A stretch of 64,000 nt of DNA from Granulicatella sp041433555 (lineage in GTDB: Bacteria > Bacillota > Bacilli > Lactobacillales > Aerococcaceae). Positions 17,877 to 25,500 of the stretch are shown in pieces; position 1 is the stretch's first letter, and every line of letters begins with the position of its first letter. The stretch is taken from positions 62,001 through 126,000 of the forward strand of contig NZ_JAPWBR010000002.1 in assembly GCF_041433555.1 (NCBI RefSeq), read 5' to 3'. A model generated the notes under the pieces. That model had not been told where the DNA came from. It saw only the letters and a list, made by a program, of their open reading frames with translations, and searched no databases. The position numbers were made by a program, and so were the translations under genes.

Positions 17877-18080
17877 CTTATCTTTAGGATTGATTTCTTT
17901 ATATTTTTTACGAATGTATAATAAGCGGCAAATAAACGCTCCTAACATCCCGAGTGCAATCCCGCCAATGACATTGTCAATAATCATCCCAATTCCAAAT
18001 CCGATAGCAATCCCAATCACCATGATAAGATTCAATACGGACATTTCTCTAATTCTGTCTTTTGGATTTTGTTCTCTCAT
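17868..18080 (-). CDS. Small two-helix membrane protein
   Basis: 70 residues, not recognised. Basic N-terminus, two hydrophobic, glycine-rich helices (about 16-34 and 39-53: NLIMVIGIAIGFGIGMIID, GGIALGMLGAFICRLLYI) and a lysine-rich tail, so both ends probably face the cytoplasm. AGGAGG lies 5 bases before the ATG, and the start is only 9 bp after the isochorismatase stop, so they form one transcript. Confidence 0.75.
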   Translation of the reverse strand: MREQNPKDRIREMSVLNLIMVIGIAIGFGIGMIIDNVIGGIALGMLGAFICRLLYIRKKYKEINPKDKKE

Positions 18081-18089
18081 CGCTACCTC

Positions 18090-18611
18090 CTACTCAACGA
18101 CGTTAATATGACACATCTTCATGGCGCTTAACGCGTTATCGTGTGACGCTGGCGTTACTCCTGCGCAGGCACTTGCAACGACATTCACTGGTACATTGAC
18201 AAAATGCGCTTTAGCAAGAAGTGCATTACTAATCACACAAATATCTGTACAGATTCCAATGAGTGTAATGCTTTCTAAATCTCGCACTTCTTTTTGAATG
18301 AGTTCCATTAATTTTTCTGATCCAAATGTTGGTTTTTCAACGCCTTTTGCATGACGACTCTCTAAGGCTTTTTGGATTTGTGGATTTAACTCCCATCCTT
18401 TAGACCCTCTCACGCAGTGCACGACTGGCAAGTGACGTCCTTCCTCTGTTTGAAGATAGTCTTCACTATGAGTATCTAGTGTATAAAATACCTTTCCATC
18501 GAAATTTTCAATCACCTCAACGGCATGGTCGATAATGGCTACGGCTTCTTTTGAGCCAAGCACTCCATCGACAAAATCATTTTGCATATCCACTACAACT
18601 AAAGCTTTCAT
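18090..18611 (-). CDS. Isochorismatase-family cysteine hydrolase (nicotinamidase-like)
   Basis: 173 residues; ATG (MKALVVVDMQNDF) preceded by AGGAGG at 6 bases. Catalytic Asp in DMQNDFV (about 8), Lys in VEKPTFGS, and Cys in LIGICTDICV (about 129) form the family triad. Together with the metal-side residues DTHSEDY and HCV this fits PncA-type nicotinamidase, which turns nicotinamide into nicotinate for NAD salvage. Other isochorismatase-fold amidases cannot be excluded. Confidence 0.85.
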   Translation of the reverse strand: MKALVVVDMQNDFVDGVLGSKEAVAIIDHAVEVIENFDGKVFYTLDTHSEDYLQTEEGRHLPVVHCVRGSKGWELNPQIQKALESRHAKGVEKPTFGSEKLMELIQKEVRDLESITLIGICTDICVISNALLAKAHFVNVPVNVVASACAGVTPASHDNALSAMKMCHINVVE

Positions 18612-18621
18612 TGTTTTCCTC

Positions 18622-19281
18622 CTATTTATGTAAAAATGCTTTACGGAAACTAAAATAATACAATCCAACGAGAATATATCCAATTCCTACAGCGATGATT
18701 GTTGCTGCCCCAAAGGATTGAAATAGCTGGTATGAAACCGTGACACCAATTCCAAAGAACAGCATGCTCGTAAAATAAAAGAGCACTTTCCAACGATCCT
18801 TAATCTGACCGCGTATCAATCGCCCAAGAACCACGCCAATATCCGTTAAATAACCGGTAAAGTGAGATGTTCGTACGATAATTCCATGGTAGTAAATGAA
18901 CATTCCATTTTGTGTTCCGACAACAAACGAGAAGAAATATAACCATTTCTCGTCGCGTAATCCAAACAGAAATAATAGAAGCATCATACTTCCGAACATC
19001 ATTAATAATACTCCATACCGTTTTGTCGGTTCAAATTTTTTCTTCGAAAACAGAAATCCCGACAAGACTCCGCCGCCAGAAAAACAGAGAATCATTCCTA
19101 GTAAATGGAGCATTGTCCCCCATTCTTCTTCATTGAAGGACAAAACAAATTGCGTAATATTCCCAGTAAAGTGCGTTGTTGGCGTGAAAAATAGTAATAG
19201 TGTGACAACATTGACCATTCCCGCTAACGTACTAAGAAGTGCAATCCAAACATCAAAATAAAAACGTTCTTGTTTTTCCAT
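18622..19281 (-). CDS. YoaK family (DUF1275) membrane protein
   Basis: 219 residues, six predicted membrane helices. DVWIALLSTLAGMVNVVTLLLF, THFTGNITQ and the second-repeat RTSHFTGYLTDIGVVLGRLI are typical of DUF1275. Probable small-molecule transporter or membrane protein of unknown substrate. Ten bp upstream of the isochorismatase gene in the same direction. Confidence 0.88.
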   Translation of the reverse strand: MEKQERFYFDVWIALLSTLAGMVNVVTLLLFFTPTTHFTGNITQFVLSFNEEEWGTMLHLLGMILCFSGGGVLSGFLFSKKKFEPTKRYGVLLMMFGSMMLLLFLFGLRDEKWLYFFSFVVGTQNGMFIYYHGIIVRTSHFTGYLTDIGVVLGRLIRGQIKDRWKVLFYFTSMLFFGIGVTVSYQLFQSFGAATIIAVGIGYILVGLYYFSFRKAFLHK

Positions 19282-19286
19282 GAGCC

Positions 19287-19568
19287 CTACTTTCTAAGCC
19301 ATATACTATAATAAAGGATTCCCCAGATTGCGATATTCAATAGGAATGTCCACATAAAATAGTGTTTCCGCTTTTTATGGTTAAAAATCACTAACCCAAG
19401 TAGCCCACCAAAACCTCCACCAAACAAACCAATCCCAAGCAATATTTTTTCCGGAACGCGCCACTTTCTCATGACGGCACAAAGCTTATCAAAGCCCATC
19501 AATACAAATAGCAGCCCATTTATTCCAAAAAAGTACAGTGGAATGACGTTATTCTTTAAGTCTTCCAC
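19287..19568 (-). CDS. DUF1294 domain membrane protein
   Basis: 93 residues with three hydrophobic segments. GFDKLCAVMRKWRVPEKILLGIGLFGG matches the DUF1294 family, including its DKxxA...WRVPE(x)LL motif. The GTG start shares one base with the stop of the upstream glutaredoxin-like gene, which implies reinitiation. Function unknown. Confidence 0.85.
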   Translation of the reverse strand: MEDLKNNVIPLYFFGINGLLFVLMGFDKLCAVMRKWRVPEKILLGIGLFGGGFGGLLGLVIFNHKKRKHYFMWTFLLNIAIWGILYYSIWLRK

Positions 19569-19831
19569 TACTTGGCAAACCTTTCTTCGAGGTCGCTCAC
19601 TTCAAAAATATACTCTCCACCATCGACAAGACACGGAACTCCCACCATTCCCTGTTCTTTACGTGGAGTAAATACTTCTTCAGTATCTCGTACTCTCAAG
19701 AATTCTTTTAAGTTTCTCATGCTCGCTGTAATATCCACTTCACGAGCGGTTACGCCCAGTCTTTCCATTGCCGCTTTAAACGGTGCTGTATCTGGACATA
19801 AACTACTAAAATAGAGTGTTCTTTCGTTCAT
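19568..19831 (-). CDS. Glutaredoxin-like small protein
   Basis: 87 residues with a beta-alpha-beta-alpha-beta-beta-alpha look of the glutaredoxin fold: TLYFSSLCPDTAPFKAAMERLG, then MVGVPCLVDGGEYIF with the conserved VP-cis-proline. A single Cys sits in the usual site (SLCPD rather than CPYC), so it would be a monothiol variant. Overlaps the DUF1294 gene by one base. Confidence 0.7.
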   Translation of the reverse strand: MNERTLYFSSLCPDTAPFKAAMERLGVTAREVDITASMRNLKEFLRVRDTEEVFTPRKEQGMVGVPCLVDGGEYIFEVSDLEERFAK

Positions 19832-19846
19832 TTCATTTCTCCTTTA

Positions 19847-20251
19847 CTACTTTCCAATCGTTTGTTGGAGGGCTTGTCTTGCTAATTGATCCGCACCTCT
19901 ATTTTCACTTTCAGGAATCCACTTTACAAATAATTGCGAGAAGTCTTTCAGTTTATTCTGGATTTCCTTTAAAACGATTCGATTTGCTTCTTTTTTCGTA
20001 TATCTTTTCGAAATGGCATCAGCAGTCACCTTGGAATCAGTATGCATGAAGATTAATTCTTCCTGAAGCCCTTCCTCTAACAACCAACCTAACGCCCAAT
20101 TGATAGCTGTGAATTCCGCTAAATGATTATCCATTTTTTCTTCCACAGAAATCTTAAACGGCAATTGTTCGCCATCTTTTAGCACGAGGACTCCCAATCC
20201 TACGTCTCCGGGATTTCCATTCACGGCCGCGTCTGTATAGACTTTAATCAT
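19847..20251 (-). CDS. Ribonuclease HI-like protein
   Basis: 134 residues. RNase H fold with the catalytic acidic residues visible: D7 in VYTDAAVNGNPG, E in NHLAEFTAINWAL, D in MHTDSKVTADAI and D in NRGADQLARQA. It lacks the basic protrusion of E. coli RnhA and is of the shorter YpdQ/YpeP-like Firmicutes type, so it may or may not cut RNA-DNA hybrids. The start is inside the last codons of the cold-shock gene (AATGATTAA), giving coupled translation. A longer frame upstream is the shadow of csp. Confidence 0.82.
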   Translation of the reverse strand: MIKVYTDAAVNGNPGDVGLGVLVLKDGEQLPFKISVEEKMDNHLAEFTAINWALGWLLEEGLQEELIFMHTDSKVTADAISKRYTKKEANRIVLKEIQNKLKDFSQLFVKWIPESENRGADQLARQALQQTIGK

Positions 20252-20456
20252 TTCCGACAATGACCACATGCGTCGCCTGAACGCCGTGCGCTCCTCTTGT
20301 AATTTCAAAAGTCACCTGTTGGCCTTCTTTCAACGACTTGAATCCTTCTTGTGCAATCCCTGTGAAATGCACAAAAATATCTTCATCCGTTTTTGTATTT
20401 TTGATAAATCCATACCCTTTTTCGTTGTTAAACCATTTTACAATTCCACTTTCCAT
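20244..20456 (-). CDS. csp: Cold-shock domain protein
   Basis: 70 residues, single OB-fold cold-shock domain. RNA-binding motifs RNP1 (KGYGFIK) and RNP2 (DIFVHF) are intact. Binds single-stranded RNA/DNA as a chaperone. The 3' end overlaps the RNase H-like start, an unusual pairing of an RNA chaperone with an RNase H-fold protein. Confidence 0.95.
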   Translation of the reverse strand: MESGIVKWFNNEKGYGFIKNTKTDEDIFVHFTGIAQEGFKSLKEGQQVTFEITRGAHGVQATHVVIVGND

Positions 20457-20514
20457 GTGAACTCCCCCTTTAATGTACCTTTATTATACTGTGTTTTCTC
20501 TTATTACACCGAAA

Positions 20515-21408
20515 CTATGCCTTCAATGTACGAATAAATGTCTCATCATTCTCGTACAAGCTTAATAATAAATTCTCTCGTTGTAGCTGTTCCTCTATCC
20601 ATTCCGCACCATCACTGAAATAACGGTCTATAAATGGACTAACGCGAAGAAAATCTGATTGCGCCTTTTGCAATAACAGTTCTTTCATCTCTTCTTCCAA
20701 AGCGTTTTGCGTATCAATCAGTCGTTCAATTTCCACAAATACTGGATGATCATAGACCGAAACCACTTCTGATTGATCGACTTCGACCACCTTTTCGCTA
20801 AACGCATCATAGTATCGAATCTTTGAAGTCTTCCCATCCGTTAACCAACATTCTATTAAGAACCCTTTCCAAAACAGTTGTGTCAAAGGGCTCATCAAAA
20901 ACGCTTCGATAACGGTCCATTTCAATGGTGTTTGCATCAACATCAAGGTTGTTGCCATATAGTCATTCTGCTCTTCGGTTAATGGCTCGTCTTTTTTCAA
21001 GCGTTCACTTAATTGTTGTAGCTTCTCGACTTCTGCTTGCGTAAAGCGATTCTTTTCCTTTTCGCATAGCAATGTACACTCTAGAACCTTATCCATTCCA
21101 AGTGCAGCAATCACATTTTCGTGAACCAGCCAAGCCTCTACTTGTTTAAATTGCTCATTTTGAATCGCTACTTTTATTTTCCACATCCAGTAGCTAGATT
21201 CACTCGGCAGCTTTAATTGATCTTCTTCGATATAATACGTCAGGTCATCCCACCGATTCGCCTTCTCAAGCAATTGGAAAAACTCTTCAATCTCATCGAT
21301 ATACTCATTCTTCTGTACTTTTTCTTCAAAGGCATCGATGGCATTCTCCACAAACGTTTCGAATTCTTCTTCTGAAAGTACTTCTAGTTGTTTCTTTTCC
21401 TCGCTCAT
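20515..21408 (-). CDS. Hypothetical helical protein, acidic
   Basis: 297 residues from ATG (MSEEKKQLEVLSEEE) with GGGGAG 6 bases upstream; the frame can be read from 21438 without a ribosome site. Almost wholly helical and Glu/Leu-rich with repeat-like helix pairs (WDDLTYYIEEDQLKLP, FKQVEAWLVHENVIAALG) reminiscent of TPR proteins, but no confident family. No signal or membrane segment, so cytoplasmic. Function unknown. Confidence 0.65.
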   Translation of the reverse strand: MSEEKKQLEVLSEEEFETFVENAIDAFEEKVQKNEYIDEIEEFFQLLEKANRWDDLTYYIEEDQLKLPSESSYWMWKIKVAIQNEQFKQVEAWLVHENVIAALGMDKVLECTLLCEKEKNRFTQAEVEKLQQLSERLKKDEPLTEEQNDYMATTLMLMQTPLKWTVIEAFLMSPLTQLFWKGFLIECWLTDGKTSKIRYYDAFSEKVVEVDQSEVVSVYDHPVFVEIERLIDTQNALEEEMKELLLQKAQSDFLRVSPFIDRYFSDGAEWIEEQLQRENLLLSLYENDETFIRTLKA

Positions 21409-21477
21409 ACACGTCTCCCCTGTCTTATACCTTTCCATTATACTTTAAAGGCGGGCAATTAGAAAGCACACAAATAA

Positions 21478-21510
21478 AAAAAGGCTCATGACAATTCGCC
21501 ATGAACCTAA
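21478..21510 (-). terminator. Terminator of the DUF2187-like gene
   Basis: GGCTCATG pairs with CATGAACC across the loop (21483-21510, one G-T type mismatch); A run at 21475-21482 gives T residues on the minus strand. Confidence 0.7.
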
Positions 21511-21513
21511 CCT

Positions 21514-21858
21514 TTATTCTTCCTCTAGTGGTAGAAATTCTACAATATCTTTGAAATTAACAACCGTTCGCGATTCACAAATATCTTTCATGCATGTATT
21601 GGATTCATTCCAATCAATCACAACGATGGCACTATTCGCCAATAATTTATAGATAATCCCAATCATTTCTTGTTCTCTAAAAGTAAATCGAATGCGATTG
21701 CCGACTTCCGGACGAATCGATTCTTTTACTTGCAGAATAATTCGAACCCCTTCATCATAGGAGACCCCTAACAAATGCGCAATTCTCGATTTGCTCGTCC
21801 CTTTTCGAAGTTCTGTTTCCACAGTACTCTTGACATCTTTCGTGACACGTTTCGCCAT
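21514..21858 (-). CDS. DUF2187-like protein with N-terminal HTH-like segment
   Basis: 114 residues. The N-terminal half (RKGTSKSRIAHLLGVSYDEGVRIIL) has the pattern of a helix-turn-helix. The C-terminal half (VGNRIRFTFREQEMIGIIYK ... SRTVVNFKDIVEF) matches the small SH3-like DUF2187/YkvS family, normally a free-standing protein of about 60 residues. The combination suggests a DNA- or RNA-binding protein; role unknown. An extended -10 TGATATAAT lies upstream at about 21916-21924 on the minus strand. Confidence 0.65.
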   Translation of the reverse strand: MAKRVTKDVKSTVETELRKGTSKSRIAHLLGVSYDEGVRIILQVKESIRPEVGNRIRFTFREQEMIGIIYKLLANSAIVVIDWNESNTCMKDICESRTVVNFKDIVEFLPLEEE

Positions 21859-22065
21859 TGCTTTCGCCTCTTTTCACGCCTGGCCAAAATCCTACACTAC
21901 ACACTCATCAAATTTATTATATCACAAATCGGTCCTTCTGTGGGCTAAATTTACTAATTTTCTGATTTAAAGGCTTTTCTTTTATGAAAAATTGACGCCT
22001 TTCATAAATAAAATTTGCTTTTCGGCGACTTTTTCAGGAGTTTTTGCTCATTCGTGAACATATAT

Positions 22066-22094
22066 TTGTAAAACGCATACATTTCCACTATACT
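22066..22094 (+). promoter_or_regulatory. Promoter of the 22122 gene
   Basis: TTGTAA (22066-22071), 17 bases, TATACT (22089-22094), 28 bases ahead of the start codon. The preceding 21925-22065 stretch is AT-rich with no gene seen. Confidence 0.7.
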
Positions 22095-22121
22095 TTAAAT
22101 GTAATGAATGGAGGGATTTTA

Positions 22122-22397
22122 ATGTTAGACCAATCAATCACGATTTTAAAATATGAGTACCATATTGCGCCGGGAAGTTATTTCCACGTGGAGACACCTT
22201 GGGTAAAGGATGTTAGCGAGATTAAAACGGTCATCATTGATCAAGATAATGTATTTACGAAGATGTTAAGTATTTACCCTAATAACTTCGTAATGTTTTT
22301 AGAGCAATTCCCTGAATATAGTATTTACCGGACAAATGTTCCGCTAGAACTTATTCCAACCGGCGATTCATACCGCGTTTGTTTTGATCAAGCGTGA
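22122..22397 (+). CDS. Hypothetical protein, 91 residues
   Basis: Not recognised. The ATG (MLDQSITILKYEYHIAPG) has GGAGG 7 bases upstream; upstream in-frame ATGs lie in the promoter. The sequence alternates hydrophobic and polar residues (beta-rich) with aromatic-rich patches (YEYHIAPGSYFHVETPW, FVMFLEQFPEYSIYRTNVP) and no membrane segment. It has its own promoter and a strong shared terminator, so it is a real monocistronic gene. Confidence 0.7.
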   Translation: MLDQSITILKYEYHIAPGSYFHVETPWVKDVSEIKTVIIDQDNVFTKMLSIYPNNFVMFLEQFPEYSIYRTNVPLELIPTGDSYRVCFDQA

Positions 22398-22406
22398 TTA
22401 CAACTG

Positions 22407-22461
22407 CAAAAAAGCAGAACTTGGACAATCTTATTTCTCTGCGTCCGAGTTCTGCTTTTTC
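22407..22461. terminator. Bidirectional terminator
   Basis: AAAAAGCAGAACTTGGAC (22409-22426) pairs with GTCCGAGTTCTGCTTTTT (22443-22460) with a single mismatch; serves the 22122 gene (+) and the P-type ATPase (-). Confidence 0.9.
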
Positions 22462-22463
22462 AT

Positions 22464-24497
22464 TTATTCTTCTATGGGTGCGAGTAAGCGTAGTCCGTTT
22501 AAGAGTACTAAAATCGTACTTCCTTCATGTAACATAACTCCCCAGCCGATGTTTGTTAATCCAAAGAAGTTAAGGACTAGGAGCATCACAACGATTGACA
22601 TCGCAAAAATCATATTTTCTAAAATCACACGATGTAATTTCTTACTAATCTTATGCGCCGAAACGAGTTTTTGTAAGTCGTTTTTCATGATGACGATATC
22701 ACTTGTTTCAATCGCAATATCTGTCCCATTTCCCATCGCAATACCGACGTCTGCTGTCGCAAGAGCTGGCGCATCATTCACGCCATCCCCCACCATCGCT
22801 GTTAATCCATAGCGTTCTTTTTGAGACTGAATCTTTTCTAATTTTTCTTCAGGCAATACATTGGCAACAACTTCTTGTACTCCAAGCTTCATCCCAATCA
22901 TTTCAGCCGTTTCTCTTGAATCCCCTGTGATCATTGTTGTATGCACCTGTTGACTCTTGAAGTAATCGAGCACCGCTTTTGACGCTTCGTTTGGAAGGTC
23001 CATGAACGCCATCAAACCAACAATTCTATTGTTTTTTACAACCGTTACAACTGTCTTGCCTTCGCTTGCCCATTCTTTCATACGAGACGCAACTTCATTA
23101 GAGCGGTCAACGGTGTCCAGTGGTTTAATAATATGAATTTCTTCGTTTCGAACGACACTTCGAACACCTTGTCCGACAAGTACTTCCACTTCAATTTCTT
23201 CTTCAAGCACTGTCCAGTCGCTGAATTTTTGAACGACTGCTTGCGCCAGTGGATGCGTCGATTGTTTTTCCATCGCAACCACTGCTGGAATCATTGTTTC
23301 ATCTTCAAACCAGTAATCTGTCAACTCTGGAGTTCCTTTTGTCAAAGTACCTGTTTTATCAAATGAAATCACGCGTAGGTCTTGTAATTGAGAGATGGCT
23401 GCTCCACCTTTTGCTAAAATTCCCATTTTAGATAAACGAGACATCGCTGCTAAAGTTGCTGGAACGGCACTTGCTGCTAAGGCACATGGAGATACCCCGA
23501 TAAGGTAAACCATTCCACGGTAAAGTGTTGTATTTAAATCCCATTCCATTAAGAAATATCCAAATAATAGGAAGATTGGCCAAAGGATTAAAACGGCATT
23601 TACATAAATTGGTTCGATTTTTTGAATAAAGGTCGCTTGCTTGTTCATTGAACCTTGAGCATTTTCCACAACCTTCATAATTTTCGCAAAGACCGTATCC
23701 GTACTTTCTGCAGTTACTCGCATTTCGATACGGCTTGATAAGTTCACTGTACTCGCGAACACTTCATCTCCCTCGCCTTTTGAACGAGGCATGCTTTCAC
23801 CTGTAATGGTCGCTTCATCAATCGATGTTAATCCTTTTGTGATGACTCCATCGATTGGCACTTGATCGCCATGCAATACTTCTAATGTATCCCCAACTTT
23901 TAAGCTAGCCACGTCAACGACAACCACTTCTCCATTTTCTTGGATGAGACGTGCTTGCGTTGGATTCATTTGTAATAACGCTGTTAGCGACTTACGGCTT
24001 TTCTCTTCAACATATTCTTCAAGGAAGTGTGCTCCCGCAAAAATTAAAATCAGTAGAGCTCCTTCTTCCGCATTTCCAATTAACACTGCGCCAACTGCCG
24101 CAAGTGTCATTAAAATATGCACATTCGGTTGGAATTTTCCTTTCTTTTTGGTTTTTTCAATAGTATCTTCAACACCTTCCATCGTTACATGGTAACCTGA
24201 AAGGATGACAGTTAGAATGAATAGAATATTCGCAATCCCGTTCCCCATATATTGAAGAACCATCCCGATAATGTAAAGGACTAGTCCTGCAATATAAAAG
24301 ATAACTGCTTTACTATCATCGTGGTTGTGACCTTGACGATGTCCATGTTCATGATGGTGCTCATGCTCGTGATCGTGGTCGTGATCTTCATGATGCAAGT
24401 AATGATCTTGGCATGTTTCTCCTTCATGAGTTTCTTCTTTATTCAAAAGGTGTTCAAATTTATGTTTTAGGTTATGTGTTAGCTCTTTGAAATCCAT
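22464..24497 (-). CDS. Heavy-metal P1B-type ATPase with His-rich N-terminus (Zn/Cd exporter-like)
   Basis: 677 residues. Pumps metal ions across the membrane using ATP. The N-terminal cytoplasmic region (about 24-63) is a dense His/Asp/Glu stretch and there is no CxxC heavy-metal domain. Then come eight membrane helices, actuator TITGESMPRSKGEGDEV, metal-site VSPCALAASAVPA (SPC, a P1B-2-like variant of CPC), phosphorylation site DKTGTLTKG, and hinge MVGDGVNDAPALATADVGIAMG. Family and His-rich tail favour zinc/cadmium/cobalt export. It has its own operator-containing promoter; the likely ArsR-type regulator is at 25153. AAGGAG precedes the ATG. Confidence 0.92.
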   Translation of the reverse strand: MDFKELTHNLKHKFEHLLNKEETHEGETCQDHYLHHEDHDHDHEHEHHHEHGHRQGHNHDDSKAVIFYIAGLVLYIIGMVLQYMGNGIANILFILTVILSGYHVTMEGVEDTIEKTKKKGKFQPNVHILMTLAAVGAVLIGNAEEGALLILIFAGAHFLEEYVEEKSRKSLTALLQMNPTQARLIQENGEVVVVDVASLKVGDTLEVLHGDQVPIDGVITKGLTSIDEATITGESMPRSKGEGDEVFASTVNLSSRIEMRVTAESTDTVFAKIMKVVENAQGSMNKQATFIQKIEPIYVNAVLILWPIFLLFGYFLMEWDLNTTLYRGMVYLIGVSPCALAASAVPATLAAMSRLSKMGILAKGGAAISQLQDLRVISFDKTGTLTKGTPELTDYWFEDETMIPAVVAMEKQSTHPLAQAVVQKFSDWTVLEEEIEVEVLVGQGVRSVVRNEEIHIIKPLDTVDRSNEVASRMKEWASEGKTVVTVVKNNRIVGLMAFMDLPNEASKAVLDYFKSQQVHTTMITGDSRETAEMIGMKLGVQEVVANVLPEEKLEKIQSQKERYGLTAMVGDGVNDAPALATADVGIAMGNGTDIAIETSDIVIMKNDLQKLVSAHKISKKLHRVILENMIFAMSIVVMLLVLNFFGLTNIGWGVMLHEGSTILVLLNGLRLLAPIEE

Positions 24498-24529
24498 GAT
24501 ATCTCTCCTTACTATTTCTTGTTAATCAC

Positions 24530-24559
24530 ATAATACATGAATGAACATTCATGTGTCAA
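24530..24559 (-). promoter_or_regulatory. Metal-regulated promoter with ArsR-type operator
   Basis: Minus strand TTGACA (24554-24559), 18 bases, TATTAT (24530-24535). The spacer is filled by a perfect 9-2-9 inverted repeat (ACATGAATG-AA-CATTCATGT on +, 24535-24554), which contains the TGAA...TTCA half sites known for ArsR/SmtB repressors. Binding here would block RNA polymerase. Confidence 0.8.
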
Positions 24560-24594
24560 GAGATATCTTAAAATTATTCTAAATTATTTTTAGA

Positions 24595-24629
24595 TAAAAA
24601 AAGAGACTGGCCGAAGCCAATCTCTTTTG
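24595..24629 (-). terminator. Terminator of rplS
   Basis: AAGAGACTGGC and GCCAATCTCTTT pair around CGAA (24600-24628); T run on the minus strand. Confidence 0.85.
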
Positions 24630-24638
24630 GTGTTTCTA

Positions 24639-24986
24639 TTAACGACGACGTTCTTGGATACGTGCTGCTTTACCACGTAAGTTACGTAGGTAGTATAATT
24701 TAGCACGACGAACTTTACCGTAACGAACTACTTCGATTTGTGCTACACGTGGAGTGTGTAATGGGAATGTACGTTCCACACCAACACCGTTAGAAACTTT
24801 ACGTACTGTGTAAGTTTCGCTGATGCCAGCACCACGACGTTTGATAACAACGCCTTCGAAGATTTGGATACGTTCGCGAGTTCCTTCAACAACCTTAGCG
24901 TGAACACGTACAGTGTCACCAGGACGGAATGAAGGGATATCTGAACGTAATTGTTCTTGAGTTAATTCTTCGATTAATTTGCTCAT
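24639..24986 (-). CDS. rplS: Ribosomal protein L19
   Basis: 115 residues from ATG (MSKLIEELTQEQLRSD), preceded by AAGGAG. Contains PGDTVRVHAKVVEGTRERIQ, GAGISETYTVRKVSNGVGVERTFP and RRAKLYYLR, all conserved in bL19. Large-subunit protein at the 30S-50S interface. In related genomes it directly follows trmD; here an arsR gene is inserted between them. Confidence 0.98.
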   Translation of the reverse strand: MSKLIEELTQEQLRSDIPSFRPGDTVRVHAKVVEGTRERIQIFEGVVIKRRGAGISETYTVRKVSNGVGVERTFPLHTPRVAQIEVVRYGKVRRAKLYYLRNLRGKAARIQERRR

Positions 24987-24989
24987 GTT

Positions 24990-25110
24990 TTTTTCTCCTT
25001 CCAACAAACATTCATGACTTGGCATTTTTCCAATCAGCGGAATATCGTTATCTCTGAGTGAAGTCTCACTCACTCGAAATATACTATCATACTTGCCTAT
25101 CAAATGCAAG
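24990..25110 (-). ncRNA. Putative L19 mRNA leader with own promoter
   Basis: The 166-bp gap before rplS carries a candidate promoter on the minus strand (TTGCTT, 16 bases, TATGAT near 25090-25117). A leader follows with a GAGTGA/TCACTC hairpin, the segment ATTCCGCTGATTGG, a CCAA-closed hairpin and GTCATGAATGTT before the ribosome site. This layout resembles the known Firmicutes L19 autoregulatory leader, but I am matching from memory. Confidence 0.5.
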
Positions 25111-25152
25111 CAAGATTATCAATTTTTTTGACGATTTTTCTCCATAGAAAAA

Positions 25153-25500
25153 CTACGAAGAATGCTCTTCACAGCAGTGTTCGCTTGCTAAGTTATAGAG
25201 TTCTAATACGTGGTGATCTTCAAGCGAATACCACACGTGTTTTCCGACTTTTTCTGCCTTCACGATATGATGTGCACGAAGTTTTTTCAACTGATGGGAA
25301 ATCGCAGACTGCTCCATCCCGGTACAGTTCATTAAGTCTTCTACACATAATGGTTCGCGCTGCGTCAATAGCGTAATAATATTGAGTCTTGTTGCATCCC
25401 CAAGCAACTTGAAGAGCTGCACCATTTCACTACGCCCTTCGTCCTTAGACAACAGTGCTTGAAATGCTTTAATTTCTTCTGCATTTAGATGTTCCGTCAT
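25153..25500 (-). CDS. ArsR/SmtB-family metal-responsive repressor
   Basis: 115 residues. Winged-helix core LGDATRLNIITLLTQREPLCVEDL, recognition helix MEQSAISHQLKKLRAHHIVK, wing KVGKHVWYSL. The C-terminal helix EDHHVLELYNLASEHCCEEH is rich in His/Cys/Asp/Glu in the position of the alpha-5 zinc sites of CzrA/SmtB, and a Cys lies in the alpha-3 site (LCVEDL). Likely represses the P-type ATPase at 22464 through the 24535-24554 dyad. Begins directly after the trmD stop (no gap), with AGAGGG in the trmD end as ribosome site. Confidence 0.92.
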   Translation of the reverse strand: MTEHLNAEEIKAFQALLSKDEGRSEMVQLFKLLGDATRLNIITLLTQREPLCVEDLMNCTGMEQSAISHQLKKLRAHHIVKAEKVGKHVWYSLEDHHVLELYNLASEHCCEEHSS

